Part shown: positions 11,646 to 23,921 of the stretch, in pieces
Layout: each line of letters begins with the position of its first letter
How positions within the stretch are numbered: position 1 is the stretch's first letter
NCBI GenBank assembly: GCA_022605405.1
Contig: JABYQQ010000013.1
Location: 682,001-746,000, forward strand
Length of the DNA stretch: 64,000 nt
Source of the DNA: Earliella scabrosa
Lineage: Eukaryota > Basidiomycota > Agaricomycetes > Polyporales > Polyporaceae
Direction: 5' to 3'
Position numbers and translations under genes: made by a program
The notes under the pieces: generated by a model
What the model was told of the DNA's origin: nothing
Seen by the model: only the letters and a program-made list of their open reading frames with translations
Database searches by the model: none

Positions 11646-12091
11646 GCTCAGCTGCAGGACTGATAGAGGCGATGGTGAACACTACCGAGATGCAAGGCAC
11701 GATGGCACAGCGACTCCCGGGGAGTTACGGAAATGAAATTGCGTTCAGCTCGCAGCACATTCGCTGTGCGAGCCATATTAGGGCGTCACAGGCCGTGAGC
11801 GGACAGGAAAGACTGGCATGAGGCAGATGCGAACCGCTGCGTCATGGACGAAAGCAACTTGAAGACGCGCCTCGACGCGTAGTACTGGCTCATGTGACAC
11901 GCGTTTCTCACGGGCGCCTCTCTGAGCTGTCCAGTGAGCCCCAGGTAGCCCACTGGCAGTGGCGACCTTCAGCCAAGCTCCACCATCCCTCACTCGCAGT
12001 GTACCACGCGCCCTCCGTCCCCGACCGCCGTGGCCATATCCTTGTCGCCCGTCCCCACTTGCTTGTGCGCTGAGCATCTGCTGCCTGGCCA
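11646..12091. promoter_or_regulatory. Divergent promoter region between the unknown gene and PTC7
   Basis: About 450 bases between head-to-head genes, so both promoters should lie here. No TATA box or factor site could be named with confidence. Confidence 0.4.
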
Positions 12092-13720
12092 ATGACTTTA
12101 CCGACGACCTGTCCCTCCGCGTTTGTCAAGAACGTCACTGCGTCATCGACCCGCACGAAATGCCTCGTCCCTCGCGTCTGCCCGCGTCCCCACGCCCGCA
12201 CCTATGCCTCCTCGTCGCTCCCTCGTCCGTACCGCTTCCATGTAGGGGCTAGCTGGGCAGGCAAGCCTCCCGACCCGCGCGGACCCCGCGTCAAGAGCAA
12301 TCCCTTTCCAGCGGACAGCCCGATAGGCAAGTGGAGGGATGCGATGCTTTCCCGGCCGAACCCCGGCGCAGGAAAGCACATAGGGGAGGACTTCTTCTAC
12401 ATACAAGACGTGAGTGCACATTTGTCACGGTGATGTCACCGAGCGGCCGCGGATGTTGAATGCGGATTGAATGTGTGTACAGATGCGCGAGAAATCAGTA
12501 TGTGTATGGCATTTTCTGTGGAGTGTGGCTCTGTCTGACGGCCTCTCTGATCCAGGGCGTGTCGCTGGGCGTCGCGGATGGTGTGGGCGGATGGACAGAT
12601 TCTGGGGTGGACCCGTCGTTGTTCTCCCAAGCTCTCATGTACCATGCACAACGCTATGCCAAAGCAGCCTGGCCGGGCGAGCCGGAGGTTGATCCTACAC
12701 AGGAATACGAAGAGCGTGAGCAGGTGGAGGGCTGGGAGCTCACGCCATTAGAGTGTCTAGAGTCTGCTTATGGCGGAGTGTTGCGGGAGCGGAATGTTCT
12801 GGCGGGTAAGCTTCCCTTCTGGCGATCGAGAGGCATGGATGTCATTCTGACGGATGTGTACACCAACAGGTTCAAGCACAGCATGTATACTGACGTTCAA
12901 CGCGTCAAATGGAGTGTTGCGCGCCGCAAAGTAGGTCCTGTCTTGCAGCAGTAGCTGGAGATGTGCTGACAGAGCGTCCGTTCAGTCTTGGGGATAGTGG
13001 ATTCCTGGTTATCCGCGGCTCCTCCGTAGCGTACCAGCAACGCTCACAAACGCACTTCTTCAATTGTCCATTGTATGCACATTGTCTGTCTACCAAACTC
13101 GTGAACGGCCATCTGACTACATTGCAGACAACTTTCTAAGCTCCCAGTATCAGAAAAACGCTTTTCCCGAGCGTGCGTCGATCATCCAAGCGATGCAGAT
13201 CTATGCGAGATGACGCTACGACACGGAGACCTAATAATTGCATACGTACGTGACGGACCGTTTATACTGACGCGCAATCTTTCGCTTATAAGCCCTCGTG
13301 TTAGACCGATGGGTTGTCCGATAACGTGTTTCCTTCGGAAATGGTCGCAATTTGCTCGCTGGTGGCAAGGCAGTTCCAGCTATCGAAGCGGACAATAACG
13401 CCAATTGGCGAGTCGGAGGTGGAGTCTAGTGCTGAGGACGAGGAGGTACAAGCGATGGCTGAGCGCATCGTGGACTACGCACGAATGTGCATGCATAACA
13501 CGAAGCGGGTTAGTCCGTTCGAGCGAGCCGCGGCACGTGAGGGTATGTACTTTCGAGGCGGGGTGAGTTTAAAGACCATTTTACTTGGGAGCACTTGCTG
13601 ATACTAGTCCGACCAACAGAAAGTAGACGAGTAAGCCATGTTCTTCGCCGGTGCTTAGTCTTCACACTAACCTTGTGCAGCGTGACGGTACTTGTTGCGA
13701 TGGTTCAGGAAGTCATCTGA
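12092..13720 (+). CDS. PTC7: PTC7-type PP2C Ser/Thr phosphatase, probably mitochondrial
   Basis: Exons join(12092..12409, 12483..12497, 12556..12805, 12870..12930, 12986..13072, 13128..13245, 13305..13562, 13620..13630, 13681..13720) give 385 aa. PTC7/PPTC7 phosphatases act in mitochondria, where they control coenzyme Q synthesis and metabolism. Metal-binding and core PP2C motifs are present: GVADGVGGW, NLGDSGFLVIRG, AYTDGLSDNVFPSE and KVDDVTVLVAMVQE. The first about 45 residues are Arg-rich with few acids and include HARTYASSSLPRPYRFHVG, consistent with a mitochondrial presequence. Two exons are very small (15 and 11 nt). The start at 12092 gives the presequence, but upstream ATGs were not excluded. 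Confidence 0.9.
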
Positions 13721-14829
13721 AAACATCCGGACTTTTTTTTGGGTAGGTCCAACCACAACGCGCTCTGGCTATCTCTCATCCCATCTAGATCCAGACCTAG
13801 GCACAAACATAGATTTCAACCATCTAGATACTTACCGCGCATGGCTATACCCTAATGGCGAACACTGGGGAATTCACTGGGAGTCCTCGTGTAATCTACG
13901 TGTAAAGTGCATCTTATTGTCGTCGCACGGATCCTGTACTGTATGGATGGATTGCTTTCAATGCTTTGTACAGACACAGACGTGGGTCAAGTCGCTCTGT
14001 CCGCCAGTGATATGGTTCTGCAACTGACTTCTGATCAACAGGACTTGACAGAACAATGCACTATTCCAGACCGAGAACACCGTCAGCGGGACCTTGATGT
14101 CGATGCTTGTCGGTACTGATCACCACGTTTCGGTGGAGCATGGCAGTACCTAACGTCCTCAGACTGGCATTTCATTCGTGCACGAGGCCTGCGCACTTCA
14201 TGCTCAGGGCACAGCTTCGACGGCTATAACCCCGGAAGCCCGTTCCTCCGGCGCACCGCCCATGAAGTAAACTTTCACGGAGAGGTTCTCGAGAACGCCC
14301 CCGAGAACACTGTGAATACCCAATTACCATACCCTTACAAAGCTGTTGAAAGATTGGAATATTCATGACATTCAACACACGGGGATTCGGGAGAAAGAAT
14401 CACGAGAATTTCGTAACAACTTGGGCGGGGGTTGAGCGTTCCTTGACAGGCCTTAGGCTGGCTGTGAGCACGGTCTCTGTTTTATGAGCGGGGTTGCAGG
14501 ACACAGACGATATGGAGAGGCTGTTGAGGACGCCGTGGCTGGGTAATACGTATCGAAGGGCAATTGAGAGTACGGGATGACGGGAATTGATGAGCGTCGG
14601 GGGAATGCCTATTCTGGCAAGAGAGCAACGGGCTTCCCACGCAAGCGGTGGTACAAACAAGGAACCCGTTTCAGGCGTCCACCACTCTTCCTCTGCTCGC
14701 TGCCTCCTCAAGCTCCGACCCAACACCAGCTGTTGCCGGTCCTTTCACTCCTTTTGCCCCCACGTCCTCCACGGCCCTCGTCCTCTACTCCAACCGCCCC
14801 GTCTCTGACGCACCGCGTCTTTTCTCCCC
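13721..14829. promoter_or_regulatory. Intergenic region with FKS1 promoter and CT-rich leader
   Basis: About 1.1 kb between PTC7 and FKS1, in tandem. The last about 140 bases are strongly pyrimidine-rich, a common leader of highly expressed fungal genes. A T8 run lies near 13733. No gene is recognised. Confidence 0.5.
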
Positions 14830-17800
14830 ATGGCTCAGCGCCCTGGCTACAACCAGCTGAATCCCTTTTCCAATCAACCCCAATACGCCCGCCAGTACTC
14901 CGACTCGGACGCAGACTCCTACACGAGCCGCAATGCCAGCAGCGTCCCTCTTGCCACCTCGGGCTACTACGATGGTACTTACACCCCCCAATGTGAGTGT
15001 CATTCGCCTCCTCGTAAGCCTATGGTGGGGGTGCAATCGCATCAGGCCCCCTTCGATGTGGTGCGCATCCTTGATACTGCCCAGTGCCTTCTGGCCGTGC
15101 GCAGGATATAGGAATTGGGATGTGTCGCCCTCACCGACCGTCGCCATGTCTCCGCCATACGGGCAGCCAGCCCGCGACACCTCATCGACGGAGTCCGTCC
15201 GGCTCCTCCCCTACATAGGAAATGCCTGGGGCCCTCGATCCTCTTCTGTAGATTCCTATACAAGGCCACCTGTACTGATTGTTACACCTACAGCCGGCGA
15301 GGAGGCAGGCTTCCCTGGAGGTTACAACCGCCACTACAGCGCCTCCGTCGAGTCGCACATGAGCGGCGGCACGAGCATAGGCCCTGGCAACCCCTTCGCT
15401 GACCTCCCTGGCTCGAGCGAACCATTCCCCGCCTGGTCTGCGGACCGCCAGATACCCATGTCGACGGAGGAGATCGAGGACATTTTCCTGGACCTTGCCC
15501 AAAAGTTCGGATTCCAGAAGGACTCGATGAGGAACATGGTACGTGGCCGCTATCCACTCCTCCTTCCCCGTGTTTCGCCTCCGTCCCATGCATCATCAGC
15601 TTGAGTCTGTGCTGAGACACATGGTGACAGTTCGACTTTCTGATGACCCTGCTCGATTCCAGGGCGTCCCGCATGACGCCCAATCAAGCACTTCTCACCG
15701 TGCATGCCGACTACATCGGCGGTCAGCACGCCAACTACCGGAAGTGGTATTTCGCCGCACAGCTCAACCTCGACGATGCTGTCGGTCAGTCGCAGAACCC
15801 CGGTCTTCAGCGTCTGCGGAGCGTGAAGGGCAACCCCAAGACGGCAGGATCCAAGTCTCTGGACAGTGCTCTCAACCGGTGGCGGAACGCGATGAACAAC
15901 ATGAGTCAGTACGACCGTCTCCGACAGGTTGCTCTCTATCTCCTTTGCTGGGGAGAGGCCGGCAACGTCCGTTTCACTCCGGAGTGCTTGTGCTTCATCT
16001 TCAAGTGCGCCGACGACTACTACCGGAGTCCCGAGTGCCAGAACAGGATCGATCCCGTTCCGGAAGGCCTCTACCTTGAGACAGTCATCAAGCCCTTGTA
16101 TCGTTTCATGCGGGACCAGGGTTATGAGGTCGTTGACGGCAAGTTCGTTCGTCGGGAGAAGGAGCACGATGAGATCATCGGCTACGACGATATCAACCAG
16201 CTCTTCTGGTACCCGGAGGGTCTGGCGAAGATCGTCTTGCAGGACAATGTGAGTGTTCTCAGTGGTAGGGGTTCGTGTGGTGTTTGATCTTTGCCCCACA
16301 GACTCGCTTGATCGACGTCCCTCCGGCACAGCGTTTCACGAAGTTCGGCCGCATTGCTTGGAACCGTGTCTTCTTCAAGACGTACTTCGAGAAGCGGTCA
16401 TCAGCACATCTGCTGGTGAACTTCAACCGGGTGTGGATCCTCCATGTCGCAGTTTTCTGGTTCTACACCGCGTTCAACTCACCGAGGGTATACGCTCCGA
16501 AGAACAAGCAGAATCCCTCTGCGCCGATGACGTGGTCTGCGACCGCTCTTGGAGGCGCTGTCGCTACGTTGATCATGATTGCCGCCACGATCGCCGAGTT
16601 CTCGTATATCCCTACCACCTGGAACAACGCCGGTCACCTTACCGCTCGTCTCGTATTTCTTCTCATCGTCCTCGCACTCACTGGCGGGCCCACGTTCTAC
16701 ATCGCGCTTGTTGACGATCGTCCAGGTCAAGGGAACATTCCCCTCATTATCGCCATCACGCAGTTCTTCATTTCCGTGGTTGCCACCCTCACGTTCAGTA
16801 TCATCCCCTCGGGGCGTCTGTTTGGTGACCGTGTCGCGGGCAAGTCGCGGAAGTACATGGCTTCGCAAACCTTCACGGCCTCGTACCCGACGCTCACCCG
16901 TAGCGCCCGCATGGCATCCATCTCGCTTTGGCTGCTCATCTTCGCGTGCAAGTTCATCGAGTCGTTCTTCTTCCTGACCGCGTCCTTCAGTGCCCCAATC
17001 GCTGTGATGGCTCGGACGAAGGTTTCGCAGTGTAGTGACAAGTACTTCGGCGCGGCACTTTGCAGCAACCAAGTCCCGTTCGCGTTGGCGATCATGTACG
17101 TCATGGACCTGATCCTGTTCTTCCTGGACACGTACCTGTGGTACATCATCTGGGTGGTCGTGTTCAGTGTCGCGCGGTCGTTCCACCTTGGTCTCTCCAT
17201 CTGGACGCCCTGGAAGGAGGTCTACACGCGGATGCCGAAACGGATCTACGCCAAGCTCCTGGCCACTTCGGAGATGGAGGTCAAGTATAAGCCCAAGGTA
17301 AGCAAGAATCCTCCTATGAACACCACACGAATCTGACTGTTCTGCAGGTATTGGTCTCGCAAGTTTGGAACGCTATCATTATCTCTATGTACCGCGAGCA
17401 CCTGCTTTCCATTCACCACGTCCAGCGCCTCCTCTACCACCAGGTTGACGGTCCTGACGGTCGCCGCACGCTCCGTGCGCCCCCCTTCTTCACCAACAAC
17501 ACCGGCAATCAGGGCGAGTTCTTCCCTGTCGGCGGAGAAGCCGATCGTCGTATCTCTTTCTTTGCCTCATCGCTCACCACCGCGCTTCCGGAGCCGTTGC
17601 CCGTTGATGCCATGCCCACGTTCACTGTCCTTGTACCGCACTACTCCGAGAAGATCCTGCTCAGTCTGCGGGAGATCATCAGGGAGGAGGACCAGAACAC
17701 ACGCGTCACGCTACTGGAGTACCTGAAGCAGCTTCACCCGGTGGAGTGGGACAACTTTGTCAAGGACACCAAGATCCTCGCCGAGGAGTCGGAGACGACC

Positions 17801-20800
17801 ACTTTCGATGGTACGCAAAGCTCGAACGAGAAGGGCAGCAAGCGGACGGACGATCTGCCGTTCTACTGCATCGGTTTCAAGACGGCCGCACCCGAGTACA
17901 CCCTCCGTACGCGTATCTGGGCATCCCTGCGTGCGCAGACGTTGTACCGTACCGTGTCGGGCATGATGAACTACTCCAAGGCGATCAAGCTGCTCTACCG
18001 CGTCGAGAACCCCCAGATCGTCCAGCGCTTCGCCGGTAACACGGATCGCCTCGAGCGCGAACTTGAGCGCATGTCCCGCCGGAAGTTCAAGTTCACCGTG
18101 TCCATGCAGCGCTACGCCAAGTTCAACAAGGAGGAGCTCGAGAACGCCGAGTTCTTGCTCCGCGCCTACCCTGACCTCCAGATCGCGTACCTCGACGAGG
18201 AGCCGGCTCCGAAGGGTGGAGATCCGCGCCTCTTCTCGGTTCTCATCGACGGCCACTCTGAGATTGACGAGCAGACGGGGAAGCGCAAGCCCAAGTTCCG
18301 TGTCGAGCTGCCCGGCAACCCGATTCTTGGTGACGGGAAGTCGGACAACCAGAACCATGCGATCATCTTCTACCGCGGCGAGTTCCTGCAGCTCATCGAT
18401 GCCAACCAGGACAACTACCTTGAGGAGTGTATCAAGATCCGGAACATCCTTGGCGAGTTTGAGCAGTACAACGTCTCCAGCCAGAGCCCCTACGCACAGT
18501 GGGGTCAGAAGGAGTTCTCCCGGTACCCCGTCGCCATCGTCGGTACCCGCGAGTACATCTTCTCGGAGAACATCGGTATCCTCGGTGACATCGCCGCCGG
18601 CAAGGAACAGACGTTCGGTACGCTCACGCCGCGTGTGCTCGCGTGGATTGGCGGAAAGCTGCACTACGGTCACCCCGATTTCCTGAACGCGACGTTCATG
18701 ACCACGCGTGGCGGTGTGTCCAAGGCGCAGAAGGGTCTCCACCTGAACGAGGATATCTTCGCGGGTATGACGGCCATCTCTCGTGGCGGGCGCATCAAGC
18801 ACTCCGAGTACTACCAATGTGGAAAGGGCCGTGATCTTGGTTTCGGAACGATCCTGAACTTCCAGACGAAGCTCGGTACCGGTATGGGTGAGCAGATGCT
18901 CAGTCGCGAGTACTACTACCTCGGCACGCAGCTGCCCATCGACCGTTTCCTCACCTTCTACTACGGTCACCCCGGTTTCCACATCAACAACATATTGGTT
19001 ATCTACTCGATCCAGACGTTCATGCTCACCCGTGAGTACTATACACTGTAGGTCTTGCATAGCTCAGGATGCTAACGACCTTGCAGTGCTCTATCTTGGC
19101 ACGCTCAACAAACAACTCTCCATCTGCCAGGTCGACCCTCGTGGCAACCCCCTTCCCGGACAGAACGGCTGCTACCACCTCATTCCTGTCTTTGACTGGA
19201 TCAAGCACTGCATTATCTCTATCTTCTTGGTGTTCTTCATCGCATTCCTGCCGTTGTTCATGCAAGGTATGTTGCTCTACATCTGTCCTGGCTACCGTCA
19301 GACTAACTTGCGTGTGCCCAGAACTGCTTGAGCGTGGTACTGGCAAGGCACTCATCCGTCTCGGAAAGCACTTCCTGTCCCTCTCCCCGGTCTTCGAAGT
19401 CTTCTCGACCCAGATCTACTCCCAGTCCATTCAGAGCAACTTGACGTTTGGTGGTGCCCGGTACATCGCGACTGGTCGTGGTTTCGCGACGACCCGCATT
19501 TCGTTCAGCATCCTCTACTCGCGTTTCGCTGGGCCTAGTATCTACATGGGCATGCGGAACCTCCTCCTCCTACTCTACGCCACCATGTCTATCTGGACGC
19601 CGTTCCTGCTGTACTTCTGGGCCTCAGTCCTGTCCCTTTGCATCGCGCCCTTCCTGTTCAACCCACACCAGTTCTCCTTCGCCGACTTTATCATCGACTA
19701 CCGCGAGTTCCTCCGGTGGATGTCGCGCGGGAACTCGCGCGCGAAGGCCAGCAGTTGGTACGGATACTGCCGTCTGTCGCGGACGATGATTACGGGTTAC
19801 AAGAAGAAGAAGCTAGGACATCCGTCTGACAAGCTGGCGGGTGACGCGCCCCGTGCGAAGTGGCGGAGCGTCATTTTCTCCGAGGTCATCCTTCCTATTT
19901 GCGGCGCGTGCGTTTTCGTCATTGCATACATGTTCGTCAAGTCCTTCCCGGATCGCAACGGCAACCCCAGCCCGAGCCCGCTCATCCGCATCGGTATCAT
20001 TGCCATTGGCCCTGTCGTCTGGAATGCGGCGGTGCTCCTCACGCTGTTCTTCATCTCCCTCTTCCTTGGTCCCATGATGGAGGGTTGGGCGAGGTTCCCG
20101 TCGTTCATGGCGGCGTTTGCCCACTTCATGGCGCTCCTTGGTCTCGTTGCCTTCTTCGAGTTCTTCGTAAGTGTGACCGCCTCTTTTCGCTATGCTGTAG
20201 ACTCACTCGCGCTGTGCAGTGGTTCCTGGAGCTCTGGGATGCCTCCCATGCGGTACTTGGTGTCATCGCCATCATCGCCATCCAGCGTGCCATCCAGAAG
20301 ATCCTCATTGCGGTCTTCCTTTCGCGTGAGTTGAAGCACGAAGAGACCAACCGCGCTTGGTGGTCCGGCAAGTGGTATGGGCGTGGGCTCGGCTCTTCCG
20401 CGTTCTCGCAGCCTGCTCGTGAATTCCTGGTCAAGATCGTGGAGATGTCGCTCTGGACGTCTGACTTCCTGCTTGCGCACCTTCTCTTGGTCATCATGAC
20501 GCCGCCGATGTTCATCCCCTTCGTGGACAAGTTGCACTCGATGATGATGTGTGAGTACCATTTCACTCCTACCAGATGAGACGTATTGCTCATGAAGATG
20601 TCTAGTCTGGCTGCGGCCATCGAAGCAAATCCGTCCCCCGCTGTTCTCTACCAAGCAGAAGCGGCAACGGAGGTGGATTGTGAGTGTCTCTCGCCATCCT
20701 TAATAGCCCGTACTGAGGTCCGCATTCGTGATAGGTGTTCAAGTACACCTTGGTCTACATCATCGTGGTCGCTTTCCTTGCTGCTCTCATCGTCTTGCGT

Positions 20801-20908
20801 ACGTCTCGCTTCCATGTCTCCGCCGTTTCCACTCTCTGACAATTTTCCATAGCTGCGTTCTTCCGGGATCACATCACGTTCACGTGTACTGTATGCCAGA
20901 ATATCTAA
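14830..20908 (+). CDS. FKS1: 1,3-beta-glucan synthase catalytic subunit (GT48)
   Basis: Exons join(14830..14974, 15105..15538, 15631..16248, 16302..17297, 17348..19031, 19087..19266, 19322..20166, 20220..20550, 20606..20679, 20735..20798, 20853..20908) give 1808 aa, normal for FKS1. It is a plasma-membrane enzyme that polymerises UDP-glucose into cell-wall beta-1,3-glucan with Rho1. A Ser/Gly/Tyr-rich N-terminus precedes the FKS1 domain ([20 protein letters not shown]), a first TM cluster, the large cytosolic GT48 core ([48 protein letters not shown]) and a second TM cluster, ending CTVCQNI. The echinocandin hot-spot regions lie at about residues 623-631 and 1329-1337. The first junction is a choice: the GTGAGT donor at 14993 would join into TGA, so the GTACTT donor at 14975 is used. 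Confidence 0.97.
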
Positions 20909-21366
20909 CTAATGTCCGCGCACGCATCTTCGCTTTCTGATAGTGCTGTGGCCGTCCATGGCGACGCTCTCTCCACCTCGCTCTCGAGCACCACTCCCTT
21001 GTAAACAGCTGACCTTTACGCCTTGCATTGAACCCTGTAACTCTACATAGATCTATACAGCCATCTTATTACGCGTACATACATCCATGAGTCTGGACTC
21101 TGCGAATTCGATTGATTGTTATACCAAGTGGGTGGATCTATGGCTGTCCGCGAACATCCATAACAGCATGCGTATTCCGAGCAGGAGACCATGACACAGC
21201 GTTGAAGATCTCGGGCGCTCCGTGCCGAACGGAGTGGATGTGGACCGCGTATTGACGCACACATCGTACTTGACTGGGATTCGGAACTGCAACGCTTGAC
21301 GCTACTCTGGAACTGGCTTGATCCACTCGTCCGTTCTATGTCCCGCTAGTCTGCAACTGTGCCCTA
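20909..21366. other. Intergenic region FKS1-GAA1
   Basis: About 460 bases between tandem genes, holding the FKS1 3' untranslated region and the GAA1 promoter. No gene is seen. Confidence 0.6.
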
Positions 21367-23759
21367 ATGCCACTTCCTCCTCTGGTCCAAAGGCTCAAAG
21401 CCGTAGCGGTCAAAGTCAGACAACGACTAAGAGGTGGAGATGATCCTAACGCGGCGAGGATTCGGCGGAGACAAGCCCTCTCGAGGAAAGTGTGGACAGG
21501 GTTGCCATTCATAAAGTGAGCTCCGGCCAGTTTGACCTCGCGAAGACTGTTCTCAGGTTCGAGACAGATCAGTCCTCTTTGCCGTTGGATACCTTTGGTT
21601 GCTTGCTATACCCTCATCACACTTCGGACAACGAACATACATAGACGAGAATGCGCTACAACCAGGGCAGGTGCGTCCGTACGCTATGCGCGTCAGAGTC
21701 CAAGTGTCATTAAGGCTTGTTTAGGTGCACACGTATTGGAACTGGAACGACGTGCATCGTGCAGACAGGATTCTGGAGGACTTGGAGCAATTGCGCGACC
21801 GGAATGCGACCAGTGACGAGTGAGTTGCACAGCTGGGAATCTATGTCTGGTGTCATGGCTCTAAGACGAGTCGTAACAGGATTGCCCGATACGCGGTTGA
21901 ACACTTCGAGAAGATTGGCATTCCGGCACGTACACAACGCTATGCTTTCACCATCGGAGACGGGGTTAGTCCCATACATATGTATATGCTAGCTCTGTCT
22001 GACTTGAGGCGTGATGCTTGCAGGTCCTCGAGGGTACCAACGCATATGCTATTATGCAGTCACCTCGTGCTTCTGGCGCAGAAGCCATCGTCATAAGTGC
22101 TCCATGGCTGAGCAGAACTGGCGATGGTGATGGAACACTCAACTTGAGAGGCGTCGCGACCGTCTTAGCCCTTGCGCCATTTTTGAAGAGTAAGCTCAAC
22201 CGTTTCCTGCGACGCCTGGTGGCTCACGTTGACATAGAGTATTCCCTATGGGCCAAGGATCTGGTGTTCGTCATCAGTGATGGCTATTTGGATGGTATGC
22301 ACGCCTGGATCACAACATATCATGGTGCAGCACAACCCAGTAGGTCTCTCACTGCTCGAGACTACCCTTGCTCGCAGGCTGAGCAGACGAAGACCTACAG
22401 GCGGAGCCACTCAGCCTATCTTCGGGTGTGATATGGACCGCTATCAATGTTGATTACCCTGGACATTCCTTCTCGCACTTGGGATTCTTCTTCGGTAAGG
22501 GTGATAGACATAGCACGACATTGGTCACTTAACGATACGCATGCAGAGGGTTTGAACGGACGCCTGCCCAATCAGGACCTCTTGAACTCCGTCTCTTTGA
22601 TATCTCGTCATACAGGGGGCGTGCCAGTGCTCGTACACGATCACAAGGATCCCAGAGATACCCCTGGCGAACCGAGTCTCATTCCCTCTTGGGTTCCAGA
22701 CGCCCTCAAGAGCAACAAAGACGTTCTGGAGTACTCCGTGCGAGCAAGAAACATTGTCCGCCACATGAACTATCAGGCCAGAGGCGTTGCCAGCGGCGTG
22801 CACGGCTTGTTCCACCAATTCCGCATCGATGCCATCACCATCTTCGCGGTGCCGGCCACGGGCCCTCACGGTTTCCATGCCATCGGGAGGTGAGCACTTA
22901 CAATGTTGCTTCGCGCCGTATCTTACAGAGTGACAGGGTACTGGAATCCTCGTTGAGGACTATGAACAACTTGCTGGAACGTCTGCATGCTTCGTTCTTT
23001 TTCTTCCTGCTCGTCAGCCCAGGCACGTTCATGAAGATTGGAAGCTACCTTCCGAGTGCCATCCTAGTCGGCACTGCGATGCTGTTCTCAGGCCTGGGAG
23101 AATGGGTAGGCGCAGGATGGACCATCGTGGCGGATCCTACGGGGGACAAGTCCGAGAAGGCACAGGCGGAGGCAGTTGCAGCGAAGTGGACCACGAGACC
23201 TAGACCAGTGTTGCAAGCTGTCTCAATCATGGTAGCGACGCACTTCCTCGGTGTCGTGCTCTTCTATTTGCTCAGCAGCCGGCTGGTACGTACCCCATAT
23301 CAACCAGTATGAGCATGGTGCTGATATTTCTCACAGGTGAACTCGACCGTGCTGTTCCTCATCTTCTCCGCCATTCCTGCCCTATCGCTCCCCATTGTCC
23401 CGAAGCCTCCTGCTGCCTTCTCACCCCTCACCACTGTCCTCAAGGCGTTCAACCTGTGCTTCACCTCAGCAGTGATCTCCATCACGTCTGTGCTGAACTT
23501 CTCTCTCGCCGCCACACTTGCAGTCTTCATGGGCCTCCCCCTTACCTTCGCATCCTCGTCCCCCTCTCCACCCAAACGTTTCGCCAAGTACGCTTTGTAT
23601 TGCGTCCTTGCACTCGAATGGCTGGTGTTCTGTCCCCAGGAAACGAACAACGCTTTGCGTAATTGGGAGATGCTAGGCGTGTGGTTCGCGCCATTCGTGT
23701 GCGTCGTGTATGCGCCGCTCGTGCTCCAGTCCGCGTTGGTCTGTCTACTGTCGTCATGA
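21367..23759 (+). CDS. GAA1: GPI transamidase subunit GAA1
   Basis: Exons join(21367..21515, 21568..21670, 21725..21819, 21880..21964, 22024..22339, 22387..22494, 22547..22889, 22937..23285, 23337..23759) give 656 aa. GAA1 is an ER membrane subunit of the complex that attaches GPI anchors to proteins. The layout fits the family: a basic cytosolic N-terminus, TM1 (SVLFAVGYLWLLAIP), RTYIDENALQPGQVHTYWNW, the luminal peptidase-like domain (VLEGTNAYAIMQSPRASGAE, DLVFVISDGYLDGMHAW, GVIWTAINVDYPGHSFSHLG), then NLLERLHASFFFFLLVSPG and several C-terminal TM helices. The second exon uses the acceptor at 21567, which restores the family frame. FKS1 lies upstream in the same orientation, and many wall glycoproteins depend on GPI anchoring, but co-regulation is only an inference. 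Confidence 0.95.
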
Positions 23760-23921
23760 CGACAGTGGTACTACATGTATATATCGCCATAGCTGCTATT
23801 AGTACAGTGTTCACTATGATACACAACATTCCGAAAGCGATAGCACTGTGACATGCGAACGAGATACGAGAGCTGGCACATGGGCGAGAGGTCGGGGGAT
23901 GATGCACGGCCCATGAAGCAG

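Noticed and set aside
17711..19060. 449-residue open frame on the minus strand
   Set aside because: It lies wholly antisense to the FKS1 catalytic core and mirrors its strong GC3 codon bias.
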